A stretch of DNA of 64,000 nt from Paraspadella gotoi (lineage: Eukaryota; Chaetognatha): positions 23,524,762 to 23,588,761 of the forward strand of contig CM119263.1 in NCBI GenBank assembly GCA_051294375.1, in the 5' to 3' direction. The notes under the pieces are model-generated. The model was not told the DNA's origin and searched no databases. It saw nothing but the letters and a program-made list of their open reading frames with translations. Positions 42,680 to 55,922 of the stretch are shown piece by piece. Every line of letters starts with the position of its first letter. The stretch's first letter is position 1. The position numbers were made by a program, and so were the translations under genes.

Positions 42680-45295
42680 TGCTTTTTCATCATAATCCCT
42701 TTGTCCACTTCTCCCTCCTCTTTGTCATCTCTCTGCTTCTCATTATATGTTCATTGGTCAATTCTTAACTTCATCGGTGTTCTCCTTCCCTTCGTCATCG
42801 TCCTCCTGCGATTTAAATAAATAATACTCTCTCTTTAAAAAAAATTATGAGCGGGCGATGATATATTTAAGACTGGTGGAAGTTTTCTTGCGAGGACTTA
42901 ACGCCCCTGAGAGAAAAAAAAATGGGGGGTACGGGTGATTATGACTGGGCGTGTTGTAGGGAACGAGCTCTCGTGAATTGGTGGGCTGGGATGAAAAGTG
43001 GAAACCGTTCGTTGTGGTCCGTGAGTAAAGCTGTAAGAGAGAGATCTGTTGGATTGGAAGACAGCAAAGGGACTGGTGATATTTGTGTTTTATTTAAGAA
43101 AAGAAAAATCTGTGTTTGAACGAATACGGTTTATAATACGTGGTGTTAAGGCGAAACCTGTTCTAATTGTGAAGATAGGTTCAGCTGATCGAAGGTTTTT
43201 ATTGTTGAAAGACTGATTGAACACTGAAGCAGCTGAAGAGTAGACGCGGAGCTAGTTGGTTTTCTTGACGTAGTTAACTGTTTCGATTGCTGTTCCACTC
43301 CTGTGCTTCGGAAATCATACCCTTCGGTGACGTTCCATCACTATTAAAGAGAGCGACTCATTGTAGTCGAGTCATATGGTTGCGTTGTTGATTACGCGCG
43401 TTCATAAGAGTTGCGTGCGGGTGTTGTGGATCGTTCGTTGTGTCATGAGGGTCGTATTTTCGTCGTCATTCTTTGAAATTTTTCCGTAAAAGTGGATCGT
43501 GAATTCGTGGGCGACGTTTTCGGAGAGCTTGTTTCGCATTCCATCGCCGACGGAAGAGCCGGGAATGCCGGCCGCAGCCGCGCGCCGTCGCCCGGACGTG
43601 AATCGATGTATTGCGGGAGAGATATGCGGATCATCGACGGTACTGAAGATGATATGACTGCTGAAAAACGTCACCGACTCGACGACGGTGACGACACCGA
43701 CGACGCATACGTTACACGAAGAAGAGGCGAGGGCGACGGTCGATATAGAATGTAGCTACATAATTGCAGAAATTTCGATCGTTGTAGCCGTGGATGTTTT
43801 GCACAATGAGGTCCAAGTGGGATGATGGGAGGCCCCGAAAACGACGGACCTACAGCGGGTTTTTTTTCCTTTTGGCGGGAAGCATCGACGACGACGACCG
43901 AGACGACGACTTGACGACGATACGACGTTAAAGGGGATGGACGACGGACGTACATTGATGTGGATTATCAAATATCAATGATAGAATACGAAAAATAATT
44001 AATTTTAAAGATGATATACAAGATATATAGTTGATTATTTGTATGATTAATTTAGAAAATGAAATAGACCTTTGTGTCTAAGACGAAAACAGTATGTTTT
44101 GAGTCAACTTCCCTTTATGTTTAATTGCGACGGAAAGGATTGGCAATTTACGTTTGATAAAGTAATATTCAGCTGTGCAATTATATCGCTTCAAGACGTT
44201 AATGGAGCTTTATTCATTGTCGTTGAGGCGATATTCTCAATTCCCATGATTTTATTTCGATCATAAATTTATTGCTTTGCTGATTGCTCTTTTTTTGCTT
44301 TAATTCGAATTTCGATTTACGAAAAGAATTATGGTCTCTTTCTCTCTCTCTCTCCTCTCTCGTCTCCTCTCTCTCTCTTCTTCTCCTTCTTTTTCTTCTG
44401 ATCTCTCTTCGATTTAGTATTAATCTCTGTGCATATCTGACTAGTACCTTTTTTTATTACTCTCGCAAGGATCTCTCAATCGTTCTCCTCCCAACATCAA
44501 TCTCATCTTTCATTCTCCTCTTTTTCTTCTCTCCTGCCTCTCAAATAATTAATGGAAATTACAACCATTATTCCATTATCCGAGGAGAAACACTCGAGAA
44601 CGGTTAACATAATCGTGTTTTTTTTCCCTTTCTTTCTCTCCCCTCCGCCTCCTTCCTCTCTAATCTCTCGCTCTCACTCTCGCTCCTTTCTTCCTCTGAT
44701 TTAACTTCCTTGGAAAACTCGACGTTGGACGTGAGTTTGATCATGCGTTTCAGCTTAAACAGAAAAAAAACACTGAAGAATTCGAAAGCCTTGCGCTTAG
44801 TTTTCGTTCTCAATTTTTTGCTTTTTTCTTTCTCTTGTTTGTTTATATTTACTATCTACTAAAAGTTATATCCTTCGTGATTTAAAATCTATAAAAGCCA
44901 AACATTCAACTGTCGCAATCGACGCCGCAAGGATACAATGACATGCACTGCGCGAGACTTTCCTCTGCCATTGAAGGTGGTTTCTTTTGTTAAAATGCGA
45001 CCATTTAAAAAATTGAAAAGGAAACGTGAGCAGTAGTATTCATTCGTATTTCAATTTTAAATGAGTTACACGGATATATCTTAAGAGAGAATGTCAAAGA
45101 AAGGCAACCTCATCGAAAAAAAAACCCTCAAAAACATGGCCGTTTCCATCAATGAGGCCCGGGTCGAGTTTCGTCGAGCGCGGGGACGCGGACGCATAGA
45201 GACACGACACGAAAAGGTCATCGCGGGAATCGCGGATTTATGCTAACATCTCAAGAAGCATTTTTTTTTTCTGGAGGAGAAAGGGAAAAGAAGGT

Positions 45296-45321
45296 AGAGA
45301 GAGAGAGAGAGAGAGGGAGAG

Positions 45322-45404
<83 letters not shown>

Positions 45405-45416
45405 AAGAGAGAGAAT
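45296..45416. repeat. (GA)n microsatellite
   Basis: Long nearly pure GA repeat. The counterpart at 51600-51685 is shorter and more interrupted. Confidence 0.94.
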
Positions 45417-45674
45417 TTCCCGACGGCGCGGGCATAGCTCCCGATGATCCCCTCGACGTCGCGGCCAATCTTCGATCCGCCAGAAGAGATGGAAACCTTT
45501 GTTTACGCTTACCATCGCTAGGTTCGATTTCGAAAATGGCGTCTTGGACCTTTATGAGGCTAAAAAAAAAAAAAAAGCAGACTACCCAGTTTGAAATGGG
45601 AAAGGTGAAAGTTGACTTTTATTCTCTCTTCTCTCGTCTGCTCTCTCTCTCTCTCTGCTCTCTTCTCTCTCTCG

Positions 45675-45716
<42 letters not shown>

Positions 45717-46557
45717 CGCCACTTTCCCCTCCGACCCGCAAAAAATACCATCTAAATGATAACCCGCTTTTATTTCTTCGATATTTCGAGGCGACGCCCG
45801 TCGTTTGGCCAAACAAAATGTGGTTTTATGCAGATGTCCGCCCCTTTTCATTCGCCTCTCTCCAAAACTCGCGTGCGCCCTCCCCCCCCAGCGCGCCAGC
45901 ATTGCTCGTCTTGACGCGCAGTTAACCTTTTCCCGTCGCACGCTGCCGGATGACGACGACGACCACGAGACGACGACGACAACAACGAAGTCTGGCGGCG
46001 GCGGCGTCGCATGAGCCAGCCGCCGGACATCCAACCCTCTCCAGCTTTCCTTACCTCAGCCCCTTGTAGCCTGCCTACCCGCTTTTGACGCGCCGACGTG
46101 CGACGACGCGTCCGTAATGACAGCCTATTATTGATAATAAAGAATTAATCTAGATCGTCGTCGTCGTCGTCGTCCATCGTCTACGCGATGGGCCGACCGG
46201 ATTCGGCGCACGAGATCCGACGGCCGGACGAACGCGACCGAAATCAAACAAAATGGCCGTTTTATATTATTATTTTGTATATTTTTGGCCGCGAGATTGT
46301 CGCTAACACGAAAGAGGACGCGCGAGCTGGGTTTTTTTTTCCTCCTCCAGATGCGATGACGTGATCGGAGAAGCGGTCAAAGACAAAAAAAGGGAAACCG
46401 AAGCACTCATGGAATCGAGGCTGGGATGAGATAATATGGTAAGTAACCATTAGGAGGAGAATTTGGAAGACAGAAGTTAGAAGAACAAGGTATAATATAA
46501 ACAGTTGGTATGTATTATTCTTTAAAAAAAATAAATAAATAAAAGGTGCCTTATCTC

Positions 46558-46873
46558 TCAAGAAGTTCCAAATTCTCCGTCTCGTTTGTGGCCGAAAGAG
46601 CGGAAGAGCAAAAGCGCCCTCGGAATCCAAAGCAGCAGAAGCGACGCGACCATACAGATAATTGCTCCCCCAAAAAATCGGCCATTAAAGTCGGGGAAAA
46701 CAGCGGGCAAAGAAACGGCCGAAGAAGCGGTCTCGAGTCTTGAACGCATTCAAAAGAAGCGACGACGACGATCCCGCCAAAGCGGCGAAAGCGGCGCCAA
46801 AAGGCGGCGCCGAAAGCGGCGGCGATGGGCATGGAAGGCGGGGAGGTTATAATGAGGATAATCATGCGATCAT
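46558..46873 (-). pseudogene. Putative membrane-protein terminal exon, copy 1 (frameshifted)
   Basis: The same exon as 52878-53194. In this copy the 5' part is shifted just after the acceptor (ATG ATC GCA TGA). The 3' part is intact: the frame ending TGA at 46560-46558 reads RFFGGAIICMVASLLLLWIP and then a basic tail. The two copies break in different places, so the frameshifts are probably sequencing errors and not a true pseudogene. Confidence 0.4.
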
Positions 46874-48044
46874 CTAGGTGTGGAGGGTGATGAGGAAGGG
46901 TGAAGGGGGCGACGGTGCTGCTGAATGGGGCAAGAGGAGGAGAAGGATGGCGAAATGATAATTAATAGAATAAACGGTGGGGTTGGCACAGACATCTGAG
47001 GCCAACAGTCAAACGGTTGAGCTTTTTGTGGAGTCGTTGTATTGCGCGGGCGAATCGTGACGTTTCACTTCCATCTGAAGGGATCAAGATTCGCGCTTTT
47101 GTGACCGTTGCTTAATTTGAGACCTATATTTGATAAAGCTTGAAGCATTGAAAAACGTTTTAAAAGGGTTTTTTTTACTTCGCAATTTAATTTTTTCGTT
47201 GCTGTTCATATTAATAAAAATCCAGCACAGTTACTAAATTTTTCTGTAAACTTTTCCTTTTTCATTTTAGCAAAAAAAACCAAAAAACATGAAAAAGAAT
47301 TTCTTCTTTTTCGCCAAATTCCGACGATTCACCCACCACCATTCCGCCAAAGGCTCGTGTTAAAGTTCACTCAAAGATCCTCGTGATTCATTCACCGCCA
47401 ATCCGGTTGAGACCTGGGAATTTAAGTCGGGCGCGTGATTCCTTGATTCGACTTCGGATTCGCATTCGCGCGTCCAGCGTCACGTTTTTTCTCCGCGCCG
47501 ATTTTCTTCTCCGTGGACGGGCCGCGCGCACGCCTTTTTATTTTCGGGAAATTCACGGATGTCGTTCATGAAGGGAGAGAATCCAATGATTTTTTTTATG
47601 TCAGGTCTCCGACAAAAAAGTCGTAAATTCGATGCGCAGTGTGAGATTCCTTTTTTTTTTAAATTGTTACTGAGGGCCGCGGGTGAAACATTTAAAAGCA
47701 TATTAATTGGGCAAAATTGCGATATAATCTTCAAAAACAAAAAAAAATTAGCTCTTTGTCAAATTCGGCCTTTGAACAAAATCACGTGGACGAGGACGAG
47801 TTACACGAGGTTCGCACTCTTTGCATTCTATAGAGAACAACGATTCCTCGCTAGTGATTTATGTTTTATCCTCACTGCGGTTGTCCTTATTTTTTAATCC
47901 TCACTATGTTCCTTTAGTTCGCCCGCTTGAGTTCTAAAAGGAATCCGATTGTCCTTCTGAAGAGATCTCAGCCCGAAGCGATCGCGAGCCACATTTTGAG
48001 AGAAATAATCCTCTTTACGAAACGCGGCGCCGAATTTACCTTCC

Positions 48045-48097
48045 GAGGAGAGGAGAGAAGACGAGAGGAGAGAGAGATGAGGATAGAGAGAGAGAGA

Positions 48098-48178
<81 letters not shown>

Positions 48179-48192
48179 AGAGAGAGAGCTAG
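48045..48192. repeat. GA-rich microsatellite
   Basis: GA repeat, the counterpart of 54330-54490 in the second copy. Confidence 0.94.
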
Positions 48193-48992
48193 AGAGTCGT
48201 TATTTAGTTTTCGAAAGATCTTTTATAAACCTTCCATTTTACCATTCCATTTAGTTCTTATAGCCTTCTCACTCTTCATTGCTTCTCACACCTCCTTCGC
48301 TTCAACCCGAACATCATGACGATCATCACTTCAACTGCCTCAAAAGCACCGATTCCTGTCGACTCGCCCACCCCCTACCCAACCTCGCTCCCACTTCGAA
48401 GGTCCATTAAACGCTCCTCCCTTCCATCGGATATTGAAATATCCAAGAGTGAGGGGGTGCTCCCGCGGTCTAATGTCGCCGCCGTATCAAGTAGAGAGCA
48501 TCGCCAATGATATACGGGGAAATGAGGGCGCGGGGATTGGGAAGGCGCGGTGTTGAGAGGAGAAGAAGGGACGTCTAGAAAAAGCACAGAAAGTATTAGA
48601 GAGGTAGCGACTTTGGGGTTGCATTTAAGTGTGAACAACTGAATACATAGTTTGAAATTTAAGAAGTGAACACTCTAGTTTATTGTGGTGTTCAACTAGG
48701 CGGTTATAACGAAACGGCACTGAAATCACGAAGCAAAAGGGGAGAATATTGATCAAATAATGTGTTAGATTTTAAGAAATAAATGGTCATTTGTTTTATA
48801 AATATGTTACATCATTTTGTCATTTTCGTCACTAGATCACGTGAAAGATTCGTATTTACTAACAAAAACATATATATAATGTTGTCCTAAAACTAACATT
48901 TGTCTTCCCTTCGAATCGTCTCCCTTCGCCGAAAGGTCGAGAAACCTCGATTCAGTGAAAAAAAGAGGCCGACGAGACAGAGACGAACGTGG

Positions 48993-49017
48993 NNNNNNNN
49001 NNNNNNNNNNNNNNNNN
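48993..49017. other. Assembly gap, 25 N
   Basis: Placeholder gap between the two copies of the duplication. The left copy's last bases (AAAGAGGCCGACGAGACAGAGACG) recur near 55.28-55.31 kb. Confidence 0.97.
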
Positions 49018-52000
49018 ACAAGAGAGCAGATTGCCTTGTCTCATCTCCCTTGTCCACTTCTCCCTCCTCTTTGTCATCCTCTGCTTCTCATTATTCTATT
49101 GGTCAATTCTTAACTTCATCGATGTTTCCTCCTTCCCCTTCGTCATCGTTCCTCCTGCGATTTAAATAAAAATACTTCTTTAAATAAAAATTATGAGCGG
49201 GCGAATTATATATTAAGACTGGTGGAAGCTTGTTCCTGTGCGAGACTTAACGCCCCTGGAGAGAAAAAATGAAATGTGGGGGTACGGGTGTTAATTGACT
49301 GGGCTGTGTTTTAGGGAAACGAGGCTCCGTGATTGTGGGCTGGGATGAAAAGGGAACCGTTCGTTGTTGGCCTAGTAAAGCTGATAAGAGAGAGATTCTG
49401 TTTGGATTGAGAAGAAGCAAAGGACTGGTGTATTTGGTTTTATTTAAGAAAAGAAAAATCTGTGTTTGAACGAATACGGTTTATATACGTGGTGTTAAGG
49501 CGAAACCTGTTCTAGATTGTGAAGATGAGTTCAGCGGATCAAGGTTTTGTTTATTTTGAAGACTGATTGAAATTCACTGAAGCACCTGAAGTAGACGCGA
49601 GAGCTAGTTGTTTTCTTGACGTATGTTAACTGTTTCGATAGCTGTATCCCAGCTCCTGTGCTTCTGGAAGATCATACCTTCGGTGACGGTCATCAGCTAT
49701 TAAAGAGAGCGACTCATTGTAGTCGAGGTCATGGTTGGTTTGTGATTACGCGCGTCATAAGAGTGCGTTGCGGTGTTGTGGACGTTCGTTGTCGTCATAG
49801 ATGGTCGTCATTTTCGTCGTCATGTCTTTGAAATTTTTCCGTAATAAGTGGATCGTGAATCGTGGGCGGATCGTTTTCCGGAGAGCTGGTTTCGCCATTC
49901 CATCGGCGCTCGGAAGAGCCGCGAATGCGGCCTGGCAGCCGCGCGCCGTCGCCGGACGTGAATCCGATATGCGGGAGAGATATGCGGATCACGGACGACT
50001 GAAGATGATGCACTGCTGAAAAGACGTCACGACGAGCGCGACGACGTCGACGATCCTACCGACGTACGAGTACGTACAACGAAGAAGAGGCGAGGGCGAC
50101 GGTCGATATAATGTAGCTACAATTGCAGCAAGAATTCGATGCGTTGGAGCCCGGGATGTTTTGACATGAGGCCAAGTGGGATGATTGGGAGGCCCTCGAA
50201 ATAGACGGACCTGTCGAGGTTTTTTTTCCTTTTGTTGCGGGAAGCACGTACGTACGCGACCGAACGACGACTTGACGACGACGCGATTGAGTTACAGGGA
50301 TGGACGACGAACCGACATTGATGTGTATTACAAATATCAATAGAATACGGAATAATCGAAATTTCTAATAAGATATAAAAGATATATTTATTATGTCTGT
50401 ATAGATTAATTAGAGAAATGAAATTAGACTTCATTTGGTCAACGACGATCAACAGTATTTTGTAGTGCAACTCCCTTTATGTTTAATGCGCGACGAAAGG
50501 ACTTGGCAATTATTACGTTTGATAAATAATATCAGTGTGCAATTAATCGCTTCAAAACGTTAATGGAACTTTATTCATTTGTCGTTGAGGCGAATATTCT
50601 CAATCCCCATGATTTTTATTTCGATCATAACTTTATTGCGTTTGTTGGATTGCTCTTTTTTTGCTTTAATTCGCAATTTCGTATTTACGAAAAGAATTAT
50701 GGTCTCTCTTTCTCTCTCTCTGCTTCTCTCTCTCTCTCCTGTCTTCACTCTCGTTGCTTTCTCTTCTTCTGCTTCTCTTTTTTCTCCTGCTCTCTCTTTC
50801 TCCTCCATCTCGTCATCTCACTATCTCTCTCATTTACCATGGCTTCAAATATAATGGAAATTGACAGACCATTATTTCCATTATCGAGGAGGAACTCGAA
50901 GATACGGTTCCCCCACACATACATCTAGTCTTTTTTCCCCTTTTTCTTTCTCTCCCCTCCGCCTCATCTCCTCCTCTCTATCTCTAGCTCAATCACTGCT
51001 CGCGACTCTTGTCTCCTTTTACTCCTTTGGAAACTCTCGACGTTGAAGTTGATATGTTTAGTCTTACCCGTGAAGAAATGATGATGGATCGTGAGATGGA
51101 CGATCGTTCGCTACGAAACCACTGGAACGAAACTTGGAGTTTCGTTCGTCAATTTTTTGCTTTTTTCTTTCTCTGTTGTTGTTTATATTTACTATCTACT
51201 AAAGTTATATCCTTCGTGATTTAAAATCTATAAAAGCCAAACATTCAACTGTCGCAATCGACCCGCAAGGATACAATGACATGCACTCCGAGACTTTCCT
51301 CTGCCATTGAAGGTGGTTTCTTTTGTTAAAATGCGACCATTTAAAAAATTGAAAAGGAAAACCGGTATTTTTCAAATTTTAAATAGAGTTACACGGATAT
51401 ATCTTAAAGAAGAATGTCAAGAAAAGGCAAACCTCATATCGAAAAAAACCCTCACCCCCTGGCCGTTTCCATCAATGAGGCCCGGGTCGAGCTTCGTCGA
51501 CGCGGGGACGCGACGCATAGAGACAGCACGAAAAGGTCATCGCGGGAATCGCGGATTTATGCTAACATCTTCAAGAAGCAATTTTTTTTTCTGGAAGAAG
51601 AGGAAAGGGAAAGAAGAGAGGAGAGAGAGGGGAGAGAGGAGGAGAGAGAGAGAGAGAAGAGAGAAGAGAGAGAGAGAGAGAAGAGATTTCCCGACGGCGC
51701 GGGCCATAGCTCCGGATGATCCCTCGACGTCGCGCGCCAATCTTCGATCCGCCAAGAAATAGAACACTCTTTACCACTTACCATCGCTGAGTGTTCAGAT
51801 TTACAATCGCATCTGGCACCTTTATGAGGCTAAAAAAAAAGCAGACTACCCAGTTTGAAATTGGGAAGAGTTGAAAGTTGACTTTATTCTCTCTCTCTCT
51901 CTCTGCTTCTCATCTCTCTCTCTGTCTTCGTCTTCTCTCGTCTCGTCTCTCTCGTCTCTCTCTCTCTCTCTTCTCTCTCTCTTCTTCTCTCTCTCCTCCC

Positions 52001-54387
52001 ACTTTCCCCTCCGACCCGCAAAAATATACAATCTAATATGATAACCCTGTTTATTGTTCTTCGATACTTTCCGATGGCGACCGCCGTCGTTTGGCCCAGA
52101 ACAAAATGTGTTTATGCAGATTGTCCCGCGCTCCTGCCTTTTATTCGCCTCTCCCAAAACTCGCTGGCTCCCATCCCCGCCTCCTACGCGCGCCAGCATT
52201 CTCGTCTGACGCGCGTTAACCTTTTTCGCCGTGCACGAGCGTGCCTGGATGACGACGACGACCAACGAACGACGGTACGACAACAACGAGAGTCTGTGCG
52301 ACGGCGGCGTCGCATGGATGCTCGCGCCGGACATCCAGCCCTCTCCAGCTTTCCTTACCTGCACCCCCTTTAGCCTCTCTTACCCGCTTTTCGTGCCTGA
52401 CGACGACGCGCCGTCTAATGACAGCCCTATTATTGAGTAATAAAGAATTGAGATAGACATCGTCGTCGTCGTCGTCGCATCGTCTACGCATCGGTGCCCG
52501 AACACGTTCGGCGCCGCAGGGCATCCGGACGGCCGAGACGAAACGCGACCGAAACAAACAAATATGGCCGTTTTTTAGTATTTTTATTTTTGTATATTTT
52601 TGGCCGCGTTAGATTGTCGGCTAATCACGAAAGAGGACCGCGCGAGGCTGGTTTTTTTTTTTCCTCCTCCACAGATGCGATGACGTGATCGGAGAAGCGG
52701 TCAAAGACAAAAAAAGGGAAACCGAAGCACTCATGGAATCGAGGCTGGGATGAGATAATATGGTAGAACCATTAGGAGGAGATTTGGAAGACAGAAGTTA
52801 GAAGAAAGGTATAATATAAACAGTTGGATGTATTATTCTTTAAAAAAAATAAATAAATAAAAAGGTGCCTCTATCTCTCAAGAAGTTCCAAATTCTCCGT
52901 CTCGTTTGTGGCCGAAAGAGCGGAAGAGCAAAACCCCTCGGAAATCCAAAGCAGCAGAAGCGACGCGACCATACAGATAATTGCCTCCCCCCAAAAAAAT
53001 CGGCATTAAGTCGGGGAAAAACAGCGGGCAAAGAAACGGCCGAAGAAGCGGTCTCGAGTCTTGACGCATTCAAAAGAAGCGACGACGACTATCCCCGCCA
53101 AAACAGCGGCGAAAGCGGCGCCGAAAGCGGCGGCGAAAGCGGCGGCGATGGCATGGAAGGCGGGGAGGTTATAATGAGGATAATCATCGATCATCTAGGG
53201 TGGAGGGTGATGAGGAAGGGTGGAGGGGGCGAGGTGGTGAATGGGGCAAAGAGGAGAAAGGATGCGAAATGATAATTAATGATAAACGGAGGGTTGGCAC
53301 AGACATCGAGGCCAAACAGTCAAACGGTTGAGCTTTTGTGGAGTCGTTGATATTGCGGGCGAATCGTGGCGTTTGCTTCCATCTGAGGCATCAAGATTCG
53401 CGTTTTGTGACCGTTGCTGAATTTGATCGACCTATTATTGATAAAGCTGTGAGCAAAATTGAAACGTTTTAAGGGTTTTTTTACTTCGACATTTTAATAT
53501 CTTTTCGTTGCGTTCATATTAATAAAAATCCAGCACAGTTAAACTAAATTTTTTGAAACTTTTTCCTTTTTCATTTTACCACCAAAAACATGAAAAAGAA
53601 TTTCTTCTTTTCGCCAAATTTCCGACGATTCACCCACCACCATTCCGCCAAAGGCTCGTGTTAAAAGTCACTCAAAGATCCTCGTGATTCATTCACCGCC
53701 AAAATCCGGTGAGACCTGGGAATTTAAGTTCGGGCGCGTGATTCCTTGATTCGACCTTCGAGGATTCGCATTCGCCGTCCACGCGTCACGGTTTCTCGCG
53801 CGATTTTCTTTCTCCGTCGCCGCGCGCACGCCTTTTTTTTCGGGAAATTCACGTGATTCGTTCATTGAAGGGAAGATCCAAGTATTTTTTATGGTCAGGT
53901 TCGACAAAAAAGCGTAAATTCATGCGCAAAGTTGTGAATTCGCTTTATTTTTTGTAAATTGTACTGAGGGGCCCGGGTGAAACATTTAAAAGCATATTAA
54001 TTGGGCAAAATTGCGTTATTATCTTCAAATATACAAAAAAAAATTAGCTCTTTGATCAAATTCCTTTTGAAAAAATCACGTGGACGAGACGAGTTAACAG
54101 GTTCACATCTTTTGCCACATAAAACAACGATTCCTCGCTACTGTTATTTTTTATCCTCACTATTGTCCTTATTTTTATTCCTCACTATGTTCCTTTAGTT
54201 CGCGCTTGAGTTCTAAAAGCGAATCCGATCCTTCTGAAGAATCTCCAGCCCGAAAAACGATCCGAAGCCACATTTTTTGCGAGAAATAATTCCTCTTGCG
54301 AAAACGCGGGCCGAATTTCCTTTCCGAGGAGAGGAGAGAAGACGAGACGGGAGAGAGAGATGGGATTAGACGAGAGAGAGAGAGAAG

Positions 54388-54419
<32 letters not shown>

Positions 54420-55310
54420 AGAGAGGAGAGATGAGAAGAGAGAGAGAGAGAGAGATAATGAGACTGAGAGAGAAAGAGAGAGAGCAAGAGATCGTTATTA
54501 GTTTCGAAAGAATCTTTTATAAACCTTCCTTCTTCACCCTTCCTTTAAAAGTTCTTTACCTTCTCACTCTCATTGCTTCTCACACCTCCTTCGCTTCAAC
54601 CCACGAACTCATGACGATCATCACTTCACTCCTCAACAAACCCATTTCCTGTCACTCCCCACCCCCTACCCAACCTCCTCCCTACCTTCGACAGGTCATT
54701 AAAGGCTCCTCCCCTTCCATCCGGATATTGATTATCCCAAAAGAGTGCAGGGGGTCTCCCGCGTTATATGTTCGCCTGCGTATCAAGGTAGAGACATCGC
54801 CCAATGCATATACGGGGAAATGAGGGCTGCGGGGATTGGGAAGGCGCGATGTTGAGCAGGAGAAAAGGGAAACGTCTTGAAAAAGCAAGAAGTATTTAGA
54901 GAGGTAGCGACTTTGGGGTTGCATTTTAGTGTGAACACTGAAACATAGCTTGAAATTTAAGAAAGTGAAAAACACTCTAGTTTATTGCTGGCTGTCAACT
55001 AGCGGGTTATAACGACGGCACTGAAATCCGAAGCAAAAGGGGAGAAATATTGATCAAAATAAATGTGTTAGATTTTTAAAGAAATAAATGGGTCATTTGT
55101 TTTAATAATATGTTACATCATTTGTACATTTTCGTCACTAAGATCACGTGCAAAGAATTCGTATTTACTAACAAAAACATATTATATAATGTTGTCCTTA
55201 AAACTAAAACATTTGGTCTTCCCCCGAAATCGTCTCCCTTTCGCCGAAAAGGTCGAGAAACCTCGCATTCCAGTGAAAAAAAGAGGCCGACGAGATCAGA
55301 GACGAAAACG
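49018..55310. other. Copy 2 of the ~6.3 kb direct duplication
   Basis: Direct counterpart of 42680-48992. It begins where the left copy's sequence at about 42.68 kb would be re-entered and runs into unique sequence after 55310, as expected if two contig ends were extended over the same gap and left unmerged. It contains GA/CT repeats at 51600-51685, 51889-52005 and 54330-54490. Confidence 0.85.
52878..53194 (-). CDS. Putative terminal exon of a multi-pass membrane protein, copy 2
   Basis: The acceptor TCATCACCCTCCACCCTAG ends at 53195. The frame then reads MIDDYPHYNLPAFHAIAAAF, an alanine-rich hydrophobic helix ending GIVVVASFECV, and a charged KTRDRFFGRFFARCF. A premature stop follows at 53006. 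After a one-base slip in a T/C homopolymer, a second hydrophobic helix and basic tail (FRSFGHKRDGEFGTS) run to TGA at 52878. Copy 1 keeps that second part intact. A plausible product is the last ~105 residues of a protein with at least two membrane helices. Family not recognised; upstream exons not found. Confidence 0.42.
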
Positions 55311-55800
55311 GAGAGACAGAGACAGAGACGAAGACGAAGAGATAGAGACGGAGAAGAACTTTTTTTTTCTCCCAGTCTAATCTCGAGGGCGGCAGCCGCG
55401 GGGACGGATGTGAGCGTCGGTTCGACCCGGAACGGGACGGCCGGCCGGCGACGGGGGAATCGGGCGTCGTCGCGCTGCAACGCCGCTACCGGCGCCTTAA
55501 TGGTGAGTTGCTTAATTAGATGGAGTGGATGGTTCGTACACGCCGACGAAGAAAATCCGGCGCTCAAATTCGCCCTTAACTCGATTCCCGCTGTCGCTTG
55601 ATCGTCGTCGAAACGATTTCCGGACGCCGACGACGCCGCCTAAGAGACTACGCCCACCGGGACGCCGCCGACGCAGCCGCCGGACGCGGACGTCCGGAGC
55701 GGCGTCCAGCTGCTATTGCATGTTTCCGCTTTTATTCTTTGGTGGGCACCCTGACGACTTCGACATTTCCATTGAGATTACATCTGAAATAGTTTCATGG
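55311..55800. other. GC-rich stretch
   Basis: CGG/GCC-rich sequence after a GACAGAGACGAAGA tract (55311-55355). Both strands are open for parts of it. No recognised motif. Confidence 0.4.
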
Positions 55801-55807
55801 GCGACAA

Positions 55808-55922
55808 GACGAACGAGAGTAGAGAAGACGAGAGGAGAAGACGAGAGAGAGATGAGAAAAGAGAGAGAGATAGAGAGAGAGAGAGAGCGAGAGAGAGAAG
55901 AGAGAGAGGAGAGAGAAGAGAC
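55808..55922. repeat. GA-rich microsatellite
   Basis: GA with ACGAGA and GAAAAGA interruptions. Confidence 0.93.

Larger units (their letters stand above)
42680..48992. other. Copy 1 of a ~6.3 kb direct duplication (probable assembly artefact)
   Basis: Aligns end to end with 49018-55310 at an offset of about 6.3 kb. Example anchors: CACTTCTCCCTCCTCTTTGTCAT at 42.70 and 49.04 kb; ACATTCAACTGTCGCAATCGAC at 44.90 and 51.24 kb; AAGAAGTTCCAAATTCTCCG at 46.56 and 52.88 kb. Differences are mostly 1-2 base indels, many in homopolymers and simple repeats, as between low-accuracy long-read sequences of one locus. It contains GA repeats at 45296-45416 and 48045-48190. Confidence 0.85.

Noticed and set aside
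43402-43755. Open frames on both strands within the duplicated block
   Set aside because: Neither frame is conserved between the two copies, which differ by indels, so no strand or frame can be chosen.
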